DNA of 64,000 nt. Source: Paraphysoderma sedebokerense. Taxonomy: Eukaryota; Blastocladiomycota; Physodermatomycetes; Physodermatales; Physodermataceae. The stretch is from assembly GCA_025602915.1 (NCBI GenBank), contig JAHLJZ010000020.1, forward strand, positions 62,001 to 126,000, read 5' to 3'. Shown here one piece after another: positions 33,942 through 46,556 of this stretch. Both the position numbers and the translations under genes were made by a program. The notes beneath the pieces are model-generated. The model was not told where the DNA came from, made no database searches, and saw only the letters and a program-made list of their open reading frames with translations. Position 1 is the stretch's first letter; each line of letters starts with the position of its first letter.

Positions 33942-34632
33942 GGCGCTGTGCAGATAGTGCGTATGGGGGGAAAGGGGATAGCGGGAGTTGTGGAAGGAGA
34001 AGGACCGAAGCAATGTCAGACGGGCCCTTTGCCTTTTTAAGGCCGCGGCCTGAATTATTGGCAAAGAGAGGAACGTGAGCCTGGTGTGGCTGAGCGCGTG
34101 CTTGTGCCCGGGACAATGGTACGTCACGTGACTGCCCCAATGGAGTTGAAGTCCGGTGGTGTGGTGTCCTATCAAACGCATTTCCATTGCACAGGGGAAC
34201 GAAAGGGGAATGCTCACAGTACACGCTCATTCATCGATACATAATACATATGTATTCGATATGTCATGTATGTAGCAGACTGATGTGTCCCGCTCTGTGT
34301 ACCAACTTCATAAACATGCACCCTCGTATGCTCCCCATGAAATGGTTGATGCTGCTGCCTGCTCAAGATCCGTCCAAGGTCTTTTACTGCTGTATTCTGT
34401 TCAACAGCGACCTCCGAATAACCAACAATAGACAATGGTAGCGCCAATGTTACTAAATTCTGCGTTCCCTTTTTGTACTCTCTTGACGTGGCATTTTCAA
34501 AATGACAATCGCTGTCTACTGACATCGGCTGCAGTCGAACAGTAGTCTACTACATTATATCATCAGCCTGTGTCTTCACAGCTGATTCCCTAAAATATTG
34601 ATCTAATTCCAAAATCTGTCAGCCCGCTCGAA
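33942..34632. other. Divergent promoter region, ligase (-) and vWA protein (+)
   Basis: About 690 bp between two start codons. It holds a GC-rich segment near 34030-34150 with an E-box palindrome (listed separately). No gene is seen. Confidence 0.45.
34123..34132. promoter_or_regulatory. Palindromic E-box GTCACGTGAC
   Basis: A perfect 10-bp palindrome containing CACGTG, about 180 bp upstream of the ligase start. CACGTG with flanking GT/AC is the classical bHLH (Cbf1-type) site. The role is inferred from position only. Confidence 0.4.
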
Positions 34633-36226
34633 ATGGTGAACTTCGTCAACTCCGTCAACTCCGTCATCAACAACCTGGTCAATCTCTTAATCCATCTGAT
34701 TCAGCTCTTTTATGACGTTCCCCTCGTAAGGAGCCAGGAATTTAGAGTTATTCTGTGGTTCTTCGTTTCTACTTCCCTTGGAATCCTGCTGGTCGAGACA
34801 TCTCGTCGGGTAATAGGGCAAAGACAGAAAAGGACAGCCGCTACAGCCAGAAAGCATCGAAAAGTAATTGGTAACGGAACGGGATTTTACCTGCCATACC
34901 TATTGGAAAGTCATAACATGTCTCATTTCCTTTAGAGGACAATTATCATTCTTTGGAACAAGTTAGCGAAGCTTTGAGGACTGCTGGATTGGAAGCCTCT
35001 CAACTGATACTGGGAATAGGTACATCTATCTCCTCGAGCAGTGATCTTTTCAACTATTTACCAATTCCAAAACTCAGATTACACAAAGTCAAATCAATGG
35101 ACGGGAAAGCATGAGTTTGGTGGAAAATGTTTACATGCCATATCCTCAACCGATGACAACCCTTATCAAAAGGTCATAAAGATTATTGGACGGACGTTGG
35201 GTAAGACTCAAATATTTTGCATTTTCGTAAACATATATCGATGTTAAAACATGTAATATTTAACTATTTCCAGAATCTTTCGACGATGACAAGCTGATTC
35301 CTGTATATGGCTTTGGTGATTCCACCACTACCAACAGCATGTACGTGGATGTCTTCATTCCATTTCGCAATTCTTCATCATTCCCTTTCCCATACTCACA
35401 TTCGCAATAGAGTTTTTCCCTTCTTTACCGACCGGTCGTGCCATACGTTCCGTGAAGTCTTGACTAGATACAATGAACTCACCCCACATATCATCATGTC
35501 CGGCCCCACCAATTTCGCCCCATTGATATATCAAGCCATTAAGACCGTCAGTGAAACCAGAACAGTATAGTAACGTTCTTGGTGAAGACTTCTTGCTCGA
35601 GTGTTTAACCGTCTTTTCGATTTGTTTCATCAGTTCCACATTCTTCTCATCATAACAGACGGTGAGGTGACGGACGAAAATGCCACGAAAAATGCAATCA
35701 TTGAGGCCTCGAACTATCCACTTAGTATCGTCGTTGTCGGTGTGGGCGACGGTAACAAGTCTTTCTTGCGTTCTCTTTCCCAATGGCCATTAACTTATTT
35801 CACTTTCTCACTTTCCGCGTCATATTCAGGGCCGTTCACCAGAATGCAAGAGTACGATGATGAGCTTCCGACGCGAAAGTTCGATAACTTTCAATTTGTG
35901 AACTATCACGAGATTATTAAATTGTATTCCGAGAATCCAGACGTCATGTTTGCGCTGTATGTATATGTGCTCCTCGACTCTCTTTTACTTTTATCTGTCC
36001 CTTTGCGATGCAGGCGAGATGACAGCGAGAACAACTCCCGCCGACTTCACCTTTCTTGTTTTGCTCAGTCCTTTTCTCGAAATCTCGTCCTACTTTCTGG
36101 GGGTAGTCTTCTTCCTAGCGGCCTCGTTGACTGATAATTGTTTCTACTGTGTTAAATATCAATAGGAACGCATTAATGGAACTGCCTGAACAATACAAAG
36201 AAATCAGAAAACTTGGGCTAATGTAG
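34633..36226 (+). CDS. Copine/RGLG-type von Willebrand A domain protein with N-terminal membrane segment
   Basis: N-terminal ~60 residues are hydrophobic (VINNLVNLLIHLIQLF, then a probable span at ~37-54, LWFFVSTSLGILLV), followed by a basic patch RQKRTAATARKHRK. The rest is a copine-type vWA domain: SLEQVSEALRTAGLEASQLI, LGIDYTKSNQWTG, NPYQKVIKIIGRTL, PVYGFGDSTT, MSGPTNFAPLIYQAIK, IITDGEVTD, VVVGVGDGPFTRMQEYDDEL, DNFQFVNYHEII. It ends with LPEQYKEIRKLGLM. The MIDAS Asp sits in the LGIDYTKSN motif, where the usual DxSxS is D-Y-T-K-S. There are no C2 domains (as in animal copines) and no RING (as in plant RGLG ligases). Short introns throughout. The acceptor ttagag|GAC gives the family reading DNYHSLEQV. 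Likely a membrane-linked calcium or protein-interaction module. Confidence 0.85.
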
Positions 36227-36695
36227 GCCACACTTGACTGATATGATTCATAATCATCCATTTGGGGATAGGTCAGATTATATTAGGCCCAGAATGTACA
36301 TGAAATGTAAGATGGAAAATACAAATGTCATGCAAAGTTTACTTACTAGTCGGGATACAAACCTACTCAGAATATACGTTAAAAGTGAATTCAGAGTTTG
36401 TAAGGTTCATATCAATCATTGTAACCGTACGTTGTCGGGAAGAAATCAAAATTTTGCTATTGTTATCAGATTCAGTATGTCAGGTTAATATTATATCACC
36501 AATCTGTTTATTTCAATGAGAACCGGTTCATTATAACTCTCAAACCGGTTTTACATGAAGTGAACCTAATTTTCTGCATAAATACACTAAAATTTATAAC
36601 AATATCAACAATACATTTGTGGGGGAAATGATAAACACTACAAGTGATAATGGGTAATATATCTACAGAATCTATAATAAACTAAGTTACTAAAC
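36227..36695. other. Intergenic between convergent vWA and PH-domain genes
   Basis: AT-rich 3' flanks, no supported gene. Confidence 0.4.
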
Positions 36696-39600
36696 CTATT
36701 TCATCCCTTTTTCGAATAAATGTGTCAACATCTTAACTCGTCCAGCTGTATTAGCTCGTGCTATACTTTCTCTTTTAGAAGCGGGTTTTGGTGTCGGTGA
36801 TATGGTGTTTAATGAGGATGAAGAACCAAAGGGAGATCGTGTAAGTACGGGAGGATGGGGTTTTGATTTTCCAGATGTACTAGATATAGCTGGAAGACTA
36901 GCGGACCATACTGGAGAAACTTCTTTATCGGATTGCATGGTTTTGGTGGTGGTCAGTGAATCTGACTTGTCCACCGCCGTGATTTCGACATTCGCTGAAG
37001 GTGATGTTGATTTTGAATTCTCGTGAGCAATTGTAGTAGGGGTAACATTTTCGCTGTGTCCGGTAGTTGTATTTTTGGCTATTGGAATCACGTTATCGGA
37101 TTTTGGAAGCGACTTCAAATCAGATTGGCTTGAATTAGAAGGAACAGTAGAGTTTGAAACTTCAACATCAATAACTTTGGTGGGCTCGGTAGCATCTGCA
37201 GTCGTTTTGTCGCCACTATCGGTTCCCTGTACTTTCTGGGAATCAATATAATCTGTTTGCGGGGATTCTACGATCGAATTCTCCACGGAGCCCGGTATCA
37301 AGATCATAGAATGTTCCGAATGATTAATGTTAGACTGTTCTCTATCCTGTATCTCCGTAGGACTTGAAACGGTCACAGGTTGCTTCAATTCTACAATATC
37401 GCTATGGAATTCAGATGGAGAGGCCGGTTGCTCAGTGGCAGTCATTTCGACATGAATAGGTGCTTCGGAGGCCGTCGGCGGTTCAACCTTAGTTACAGCA
37501 TCTGCAGCTGCTTGTATAGGCGGAGCTACAGCTGTTTTCGATGTTCGAGGCACTTCAATCTTTGGGCTGCTTTCAGCGGATGACTGCTGTTGCTCAATGA
37601 CAGTCATTTCTGAATAATTCGGCACTTCGGCAACCGTCGGAGACTCAATCTTAGTTACAGATTCTACAGGTGAAGTAGCGGCTGGAGAAGGTTGGAGTTC
37701 TTCACTCATTGGCGAATCTCTGCTTATCGGAGGAATCACGCTGTTATCCAGATTGGCTGCAACAGGAGAAGTCGATGTTCCTACGTCATCCATACTGTCA
37801 GTCTTATATCATAAAAATAAAAGAATTAAAGCAAATGAGGAATTACCGATGGTATTAACGAAAGCTGAGGTGGTTTCAATCCCATTAACTTCAGATTTTG
37901 TAGTTTCGGCAACGGAGTTGGTCGATTTCGCCTCAACCAATAACAACTGTTCCTGATTTTCATTGTCCTTTCCGATAGGTATCGATTCCGCGACTAAATT
38001 ATGTACAACATTCTGCTCCTTAGTTGTGCATTCCTGCAATTCCGTCTTTGTCGTCACTTCTTTCGGACTATCACTTGTGAGTCCCCCAACTGCATTTTCC
38101 TTTTCAGCCGTATCTTTTTGGACTTCCACAATCGGTCCATCCGCTGAACCAGTTACCACCTTACCTACCGCATCCGGATTCACCAATTCTATTTGAGGAT
38201 CCTTACTCAACTCCATTTCTGGGCTTTCGCTTAGTGACTCTAATTCCAAATTAGGCGTCGGCTCAACATCTAAATGTAATTCGTTATCGCCGTCCTCGTC
38301 GTCAGAATCTTCATTAAACCCAATAATCATTTCCAAAGTCTTGGACAACGGCCGTTCATTTTCAAGATCAATATCAACGTCTGATTCTGAAGAATCAACG
38401 CTTAATTCCTCAGTTGTGGCGACTTCTGCGGGCTCAATCAGGGGCTCCATAGATACATTCAACTGTCTGAAAGCGCCATCCATATCTTCATAATGTTCAT
38501 TCAGTAACGAATCATTCATTCTAAAAGTAGGCATTGAATGGCTGCCATCGTTTGAATTGTCTTTCGCATTTAACAGTCCAAGACCCACAGGGACGTTATT
38601 GCTGCTCTTTTCAGGTGTCGACTGCTTGCTTTCCTCATCATTTTCAGCTATACTTTCCACATTAATCACATTCGTATGCTCCGCAATCATATTTTGCCCT
38701 TCAAACAGAGTATTTTGCGAGTCGATTGAAGTTTTCCTGATAAAAAATGTTGCATCAGATTCAATGGAGCCACTCGATTGCTTTCGTAGCGTAGGACCGG
38801 AAGGAGCGGTGACCAACAAATCCGCTGAATTGGATACGGTCCCTTTGCCGGATAAATTTGATATCGATGACGTAGACGCATTGCGTAGCATTGGATCAGA
38901 ACCTGTAGACGCCGAGGAATCCTTTCGCGGAGAGTTCAGAGATTGGAGCAGCAGAAGTTTCTCTTCTAGGCGAGCAATGAGTTCTGGGTTCGCGAGCGCG
39001 TCCGAATGCGATGTGGCATTTTGACCTCTGGAGTCGGGCACTGGCGGTAACGCAGACATTGGAGGCGGAGGCAATGAACTAGATGGAGGGAGAGGGCTAG
39101 GTGGAGGAAGAGAGCTAGGTGGAGGAAGAGAGCCAGGTGGAGGGAGTGGACTAGCTGGAGGTAGAGAATTTGGAGGTGCGTTGGGATTATAACGATGTGG
39201 AGGGTTTGTGTTGATTCGCAGCGACGACACTGGTAAAGGGGGGAGAGGGGGCAATGAAACTGATGGTGGTGCCACCGGCGGGGGAATACTCGGATTATCT
39301 ATCATACTCTTTCTTCGGTCAGATATTGTACCTGTCACAGGGGATAAAGAGCTTGGCAGTTGAGATTGGGGCATCACTGCTGGAGAATTTGGTGTCGGTG
39401 GCAAAGGTGTCGCAGGTGGGAGAGAATTCGGAAAATTTGGACGATACCAGCTACTCCGAGATCGTTCGGACATTGCAGAATTCAAGGAGTGTGACGATGA
39501 ACTGGTAGATATAGTCGATATTCGTCGAGTATTTACTTGCGGTCTCACATTAGAAGGTCGTGGCGACACAGGAGGTGATCCCCCAAAAAGATTTTCCGTT

Positions 39601-40757
39601 GATGTGGACGGCGACCGATGCAATGGTGAATGTTGTAAAGGCGAGTAGTGTAGTGGAGCTGATTGAACGGGAGAGTACGGTAACGGTGACTTTGGGGGCA
39701 TATTCCTCTGCGACGGATGATAAAATACATATTCCGTGCCACCGTTTGAAACATACGATTTCATTGAATACTCCGACATTGTCGGACTTGACGGCGGTAT
39801 CTGCTGCTGATGATGAGAATACTGTTGGGGATACTGCTGGGGATGCTGCTGAGCATGATAAAAAGGTTGTTGTTGATATGGGTATTGCGGAGGATATTGT
39901 ACCGGTGGCGGTCGAAATTGATTACTGAAATCTCGACTAGTAGGCGATTGAAGTTGAGGCGGACGAGTAGCGTTAGAGTAGTGCATACTAACAGTTCTAT
40001 TTGGTGGATTAATCATCATGGATCGTTTGTGCGCAGGGGACGTTGGTTCTGGACGTCTAGATTGAATGCTCCAAGTTCTATTCACAGTGCCATTCCCATT
40101 CATATTCATTCCCATTCCTGACTGCGTCTCCAAAGCCGATAATGAAGCAGATTGAAAATTCGATAGATGCGGGTGCGGATAAGGCTTCGCATTCGATAAT
40201 TCGTACGGGGACATTGGCGTCAACGGAGAGAGTTTGGAAAGTGGCGGCAAGCTAGGAATTGGGGGCACCATGTCATCTCTCATTTCTAATTCATGTCCCA
40301 TCATTATCTCTTCTTCTGTGGGTGTCATGACTTCTTGCTCCTCTCTACCCAGGAACATACTTTGCCGTCTACGATTTTTTCCTTGTAATTTCAAGATTAC
40401 TGCTTTCAACTTGGCTATCCAATTTTCTACAATTCGTTCATTATCAGCTTCTAATATCAAATGTTCACCATCTGCTACCCCAACTTTGAAACTCGGCTTC
40501 TGTCGGCCTGTATCCTCGAACCTAGAGTCAATGACAGAAACGAACGAAGTCGGCGTCAATTGAAGATGGCCCTTTGGAGTTTGGTTTGGGTCCGAAAGCG
40601 TCGAATTCTTGTAGAAAATGAGTTGACCGGAGGCAATAAGAATAACATAGCGTCTTTTTGTGTATTTTGGAGTTTTAGAAGATTTCTGGAATGTTAAAAT
40701 GGTTAAGTAACCGTGGACGAGGTTGTCGTTCGGATGAAACGGGCGTTGGTTCTGCAT
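36696..40757 (-). CDS. PH-domain protein with long proline- and serine-rich disordered region
   Basis: Exon 1 (40757-37860) starts MQNQRPFHPNDN with a pleckstrin-homology domain at ~14-125: VHGYLTILTF, KRRYVILIASGQLIFYKNST and the closing helix Trp in NERIVENWIAKLKAVIL. It then runs about 800 residues of low complexity: Gln/Tyr/Pro repeats (QQHPQQYPQQYSHHQQQ), and tandem LPPPSSLPPPSPLPP-type repeats that could bind profilin, SH3 or WW domains. An acidic segment follows (IDLENERPLSK, DSDDEDGDNELH). Exon 2 (37802-36696) continues with a Ser/Thr/Glu-rich tail ending GRVKMLTHLFEKGMK. The 57-nt intron (donor TTC|gttaat, acceptor ataag) joins the two in frame. The alternative donor gtaatt breaks frame, so two separate genes remain possible but less likely. 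Probably a membrane-associated polarity or signalling scaffold. Confidence 0.72.
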
Positions 40758-41259
40758 TATGTCGAATTAACTTCTGTACTACATTCACGTACTATACTTT
40801 TTAAAATATGCTATCCAATATAGCCTTAAATTCCCTCTGTAAATGAGACAAGAATAAAAAAAATGCGGAATAAATCTCAATGGCACGAGTGTCCTCAAGA
40901 ACATTTTTTGGCTCGGAATGGACATCACTTGGCCCGGCAAGTTAATCACGCGTTTGCTGGTCGTGATTGGAGCAAGTAATGAACTTGTCAATAAAAGCTT
41001 CTGCTGCGTTTCGCTTGTTGCGGGCACAATGACATACAGATTGTTAAAAAATCATCAAATGCAACATGATGTACAACGTCATCATGGATTATTGACATCA
41101 AGTGATCCTCATTGAAATTTCTCATTTTTCTGCTAAGCATAGAATGAGTTGTGGTCGATGAAGCAAAAAGATCTCGCGTCGCAGTGTCCTGACAAGCTTC
41201 GGATCCTATGAATTAGAAATTTGGCCAATGATTCGAATTTTTAATGGCGTTTGAGGATA
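40758..41259. other. Intergenic between PH-domain gene and COG6
   Basis: PH-gene promoter and COG6 3' flank. I see no gene. Confidence 0.45.
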
Positions 41260-44200
41260 CTATGACAGATCTAATGTATCGACATCAACTCCGACCAAAA
41301 CCCCCACTTCTTTCCATCCTCGCTTAACGACAGTTTGACCAAATTGTACTTGATTTACAATCGTTTCTTCCACCTCTTTATAACTTTTAACAAACGCTTC
41401 CAGTCCCTTCTTGGTTATTAATGAAGCCCAATCGTGATTTAGCAGTTTTGATAGATTGCTTGAAACGTCCAATTCCGCCGTGATGAGGAAATTGTCGAGG
41501 CTCGAGAATATCGTGGTGAGGGATGAAGTGGAGAAAAGCGGAAGATGAGAGAGAGGTGTCTAATGATCAAGTATCAAGACGTGACGTTAGAATTGAGATA
41601 CACGGCATCCTCGGTAATCCAGGTACGGAACCGTCCAAATGGTTCAAACAATAATACCTTGCTGTAGTTCCCTTTTACCGCCCTCCACACATCCCATAGC
41701 CCACTCTGCTTCATAATCACATTATGCTATACATTCAGACCAATCCAACCGCAATTAAAGTTAATCGAGGTGGCGGCCATCAAGAGTTTCGACATAAGTG
41801 GAAGAATAAAATCATACCTGCTCCAAAATCAACACCTCCAAGTGAGCTTCAATCTGAATTTCTAACGTCATTAATTTATTTTTTACGAATTCGTGTTGCG
41901 CAAGGGCATTCTAAACCAACAGAGGATGGTAGAAAATTCAAAATCGATATGATCAGGGATCACGTACATATTGTGAGCAAATTGAGGATAACAATATGAA
42001 ATAACAGTTACCCTAATCTCACCCAAACAATTGAGCATAAACACTCCGCTTTCTATTTGACTTCCCAACATGCCCGAAGAAATCACGCACGTCTGAATTA
42101 ACGGATCAATCACAGCATCTAAAATTTTCTGGAAAGAGTCTTCCGGCTCATATTGATGATCATCCGGGGATTTCTCTGCGTCACCATTTTTCACATGATC
42201 GGTTTGTGTTCCGACACGAAAATCCAGTGACGATGGAACGGTCGACAGGGAAGAGGTGACGGAGGATGCATAAGTTTGCAAGATTTCTCGCTTTGATCAA
42301 GAATGACAGGTTAGAGGACACATAACAGGTTAAAGTTAAGCGAAGAAGTCAAGACATGTAAGGTTACGCACCATTTGCCCAATCATGACTTTCACATTAG
42401 CTGTAGGCGCCAAGTCTACTTCGGGTTTTTGTATATCAGAAAGCAAAATTTTAGACTGTCGGTGCACAGAATCCAAGAATATTTTATATGTCGAATGCTT
42501 TAAGCTTATTACGCAAGACAGTCAGAGGAATTTCAAGAGACAAAAAGAAGGTATCGCGACAGAGCAGGAAAGAGCGGGAAAAAGCAGAAGACACAAACTC
42601 TTTTAATCCTTCGACTAGAGTTCCTCCGGTTTCAGTAGCCACTGCATCATTTCTCGTGCTGTCTTTAGAACCCTCCACTACTCTCCCCACCATCACTTCG
42701 TAAAATGCAACCAAATTCGCAACTTTAAATGCAGTGATGGAACTCTCTACTCCAAAATTTCCATCGTGCAAATCAGATGAACCGGGGGATGAAAAGGACA
42801 ACGAAGAAAGAGAAGGTGGATGTAGGGACTGCTCAATACGCGTTTTGAGAGGTTTAGTCAGTGATGCGAGGGATGAAGATAGGATGTGTCGAATTGTGGT
42901 GGTCACGAGCACCGAAGAGGCAGTTGGTGTGTAGTTACCAGTAGCGGCAGGAGCGATAGGTGAGATCGGGTTTGCTGAATGGCAATAAATATCGTTAAAA
43001 GGTGTAAAATAAACGGCAAACACATGAGAATTGTCTTACATTCCAACCCAAATATATCCTCCCATAATTCCTTTTCATCCATCACACATTTATATATCCA
43101 TCCTAACATGTCACCCGCATATCTCACAGGATCATGAGCCAACAAATCGATAGCCCTACCGCCACCTCCGCCACTACCTCCTCTTACCAACGCATCCAGG
43201 AACATGCGGAGGATAGCATTTTTTCGATGCTCAATAATGTCGGCTACTATTGAATGAAATAACACTGGGCGAGACACGAGAACGCGAAGTGATTGAGTCA
43301 GAATGGGTTCTGGCTCTGGGTAAAACTGAGAGAATATTTGTAGGTTGGACGAAATATACGAATGAAGATGTTGGTACGTCGATTCGAGGTAGGTTGTTGT
43401 CAATGACAGAATTTCGTGGCTAACAATTTAGATCGAGAAATTCGGTTAATACTGCGTTTATGATGTTAAGATAACCGTAGAGTAGGCTTCCCACCTTACT
43501 CTTCCGCCCTCATCCCTGAGTATGGTTTTTACGTTTTCTTCGATTTCATTGACTCTTTTCAAAGCAGCGAAAAATTGCGGGGTGAGATTCGGTATAGTTT
43601 TCCCTTTGGCATCCGTCGTTTGAGTTAAACTTAGAGCGGTGATCTGAGACTCAGTGAGAGTAAATGTATCGAGAAATTTAGTGACGATGGTTTGCTGAAT
43701 ATCGGTTTGCTTGCTATAATTAAGAGTTGCATAAATCAATATGGTCGTTAATAGGCAGATTCCAGAGTGAAACGAGATGTCGAGAGTTTATCATGAATAG
43801 CTGATTACTTTGCAGTTTTCGCAGCTCACACGAAAAACCGAATCAAAATGGATTCTCAAAATAAAGAGAAACACTTACATCTTCGATTTTAATTCACCTG
43901 CTTGATTCAGGACTCCTCTTGTCTTTCTATTGATGTCTTCCAATTTGGAGTACATTTGGTCGCAGCAATCAGCGATAGAGTTGATTTGTGCATCCAGATT
44001 AGCCACATCCTGATCAGATAAAATTATGATTCAAAGTTAATACTCATATAAGCGAATACAATTCTCCATGTATATGAATTTATCGGACATGATGTATGGA
44101 CTTGTTGGGAAGGTGTACTTGAGTGTCTTGGACTACAGACCTTTACGACGTTTTCAAATTCTTTCAGGAATTTGTTATTCAAGTTTACGCCTTCCCTTTC

Positions 44201-44467
44201 CAAATCATTTACCAAGTTTTTTCTAATAGAATCGATATTGAGAGCTGCTTCTTTATCGAAGTTGGTTAGCGAAGTCTGCTCATTTGATTTGATTGGGTTG
44301 TAATAAAACTGAGAAAGGGCGTCCAGAGATGATTGAAGTTGTTCTGTAGTTTGAGCGTCCGAATACAGCGGAGAGAATAAAGGAGAAGACAAAAGTGTCT
44401 GAAGTTTTCGTTGCAAAGGATGAGGTTGAGACGAGGGTATCGCCGAAGACGGCAGTTGCTCTGTCAT
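41260..44467 (-). CDS. COG6: Conserved oligomeric Golgi complex subunit 6 (COG6)
   Basis: Subunit of the COG lobe B tether for retrograde intra-Golgi vesicles, a CATCHR-family helical rod. N-terminal exon: PLQRKLQTLLSSPLFS, then ALSQFY and an arginine-anchored helix NIDSIRKNLVNDLEREGV. Downstream are DVANLDAQINSIADCCDQMYSKL (coiled coil), FLDTFTLTESQITAL, FFAALKRVNEIEENVKTIL, VRWEAYSTV, and the diagnostic DLLAHDPVRYAGDMLGWIYK, a near match to recalled COG6. The C-terminus reads LNHDWASLITKKGLEAFVKSYKEV. At least seven short introns. The gene ends at a TAG at 41260. It is in tandem with the Dap1 gene, about 160 bp apart. Confidence 0.9.
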
Positions 44468-44629
44468 TTATTGGAAGCATTCAACATGGACGGTGGAGGG
44501 ACGGAAGAGAGTCCTCGAGTGACCGCGAAAGAAGTAAGAACATCAATATTCAAAATACTTTCAACTTCTATTTAATATGCGGCAATATAGCCATACGTTT
44601 TATTATAGAATATATACCATTTTAAACAA

Positions 44630-45317
44630 TTATTCCTTCTTTTCTGTCTTCTTTGATGGCCCGATCTCTCCATTTTCTTCGCCCTCATTCACCAGATATC
44701 CAACATGAATATACTTGAAATCGAAATGCATTTCCCATTCCCTTAACGAATCTTTTTCTTCCGCATTTAAATCTTCGAGTTTATCAAGTGGTTGATCCAA
44801 CGGTGTCAGCATTTCTTTATCGAAGGAATGCTTTGCCAAACCTCGAGATGCGTCTCGTCTAACATGTCAATGACGGGATAATTAGTACTACTAACGGAAA
44901 ACCGATAGACATGGCAGACAAAGGGAATGAACAATTACCCAGCGAAATTGCCGTACGGGCCCTCAGGACCGTAAAAGCCTCTACCTCTTGTCACATCAAA
45001 CACTTTGCCTATCGGTTCGAATTGACGAGTCAATAGACAGAATCTTTCAGGGGGCTAGTCCCATAAATAAACAAACCATTTACACCCATATATATCTTAG
45101 TATCTTCATCTTTTCCATCAAACTTGCTCAATGTTGAGGGTGTAAAATTCTTCAATACTACAGGCTCTGGCGGTTTTATCGGCTTTGGTGGTGGTGCCTG
45201 GGACTGGCGAAAAGAGATGATGGCGTAGATAAAAGAAATGACCATAGCGGCCAAGACCAGAGGATTATTGACAAAATATGCATAGATGGCAGTAGAAAAT
45301 GAGATAGGGGGTGTCAT
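44630..45317 (-). CDS. DAP1: Dap1/PGRMC-type haem-binding membrane protein (cytochrome b5-like)
   Basis: Membrane-associated progesterone receptor family protein. In yeast, Dap1 binds haem and supports the sterol P450s Erg11 and Erg5. Residues ~5-35 are a membrane helix ([16 protein letters not shown]), then a proline-rich linker ([12 protein letters not shown]) and the cytochrome-b5-like fold: [75 protein letters not shown], then a Lys/Glu tail. The tyrosines of the family haem site (FYGPEGPY) are present. Three exons; the first intron is phase 1 (GTAAATG|gtttg). The ATG at 45317 is preferred because the upstream frame begins at a GTG. It is functionally linked to the ERG6 gene also in this window, though they are not adjacent. 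Confidence 0.9.
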
Positions 45318-45585
45318 TTTGTCGATTATAGTTGTAGGTAAACCAAGTGTGCGTTTCACTTAAAGTTTCGGCCTTTGATTCCTCATAGCAACCTGTGAAA
45401 ACGCGAAGCAATGACCACGTGATATTGGGTAAACAAATGTTGCTCAACTCCGCCCTTAGAATACATCTTGTTTGACAGCATCGGCATATCCTTCATTGTA
45501 ATCTGCATTCCAGACCTAGAGATTCCAACAATAACAGATCTCTTTCACTATTCTTGAATCCTAACTTATTGCTACGTAATACACA

Positions 45586-46556
45586 ATGGTACGTTTCTCG
45601 CTTCAACTTAGCCAATCCATCTTCGCTGAGTTGACCAATTTCCGTTCATAAAAGGGTAAAGCCAAAAAGACGAGGAAATTTGCCGAAGTGAAGCGTATGA
45701 TTAGTCCTAAAGACACCAGATTGTATGTATTGATCCGTTACTCTTCTATCGACTGATGCCGGAAGATTTGTCGATTGACATAACCGGTTGAACAGGAAAG
45801 CCAATAAAGAGAAGCAAGCTCAAAAGGAAAAAGAGAAGAAAGAGCAAGAAGTCCGTCATGTGTATGTTTACTGGAATTGTCTCTCCTTCCTCAACAACTC
45901 AATTAGATCAATAACCGTTCATTATCATTGAATGTTGTTCAGAGAACAAGTGGCATCCTCTCTTTTCTTCAAATACAACTCCGCATTAGGACCTCCCTAC
46001 AGAGTGATCATCGATACAAATTTTATAAATTTCTCGATACAGAATAAACTAGAAATTATCAAAGCAATGATGGATTGCTTATATGCAAAATGTATGACAT
46101 CTGTCTTTTCAACGCCTATTGGTTTTGACTTTTCTACGATCACCCAGTTAAGATATTAATGGAATGATTTTTGACTCAATACACAGGTATTCCGTGTGTA
46201 ACAGATTGCGTGATAGCCGAATTGGAAAAGTTGGGCTCGAAATATCGGATTGCATTAAAGTAATTTTCTGTCAAATTGTCGCTTATTTTCTTTGTTCTTT
46301 ATAGTCCTAACCATTTATTTTGATATCTAGTATTGCTCGTGATCCTCGATTCGAAAGACTTCCGTGTACACATAAAGGAACATACGCTGACGACTGCATT
46401 GTCAATCGAGTCACACAGCACAGATGTTACTTGGTCGCCACTTGCGATCGTGATTTGAAGAGACGAATTCGAAAGATACCGGGGGTTCCGATTATGTACA
46501 TTGCGTCGAGAAAATATCAGATTGAACGGTTACCGGATGCTAACAGTTGGGCCTAA
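45586..46556 (+). CDS. FCF1: FCF1/Utp24, PIN-domain rRNA-processing nuclease
   Basis: Essential nucleolar SSU-processome endonuclease that cuts pre-rRNA at sites A1/A2. The protein reads [20 protein letters not shown], a basic lysine-rich segment, [20 protein letters not shown] (catalytic Asp of PIN), [16 protein letters not shown] (Glu), [19 protein letters not shown] (Asp-Asp), [20 protein letters not shown] (Asp), [17 protein letters not shown]. All four acidic positions of the PIN site are there. The first exon is just the ATG (45586-45588), followed directly by the donor gtacgt; the next exon starts GGTAAAGCC at 45655. The rest is split by several short introns. It ends DANSWA. Confidence 0.93.
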
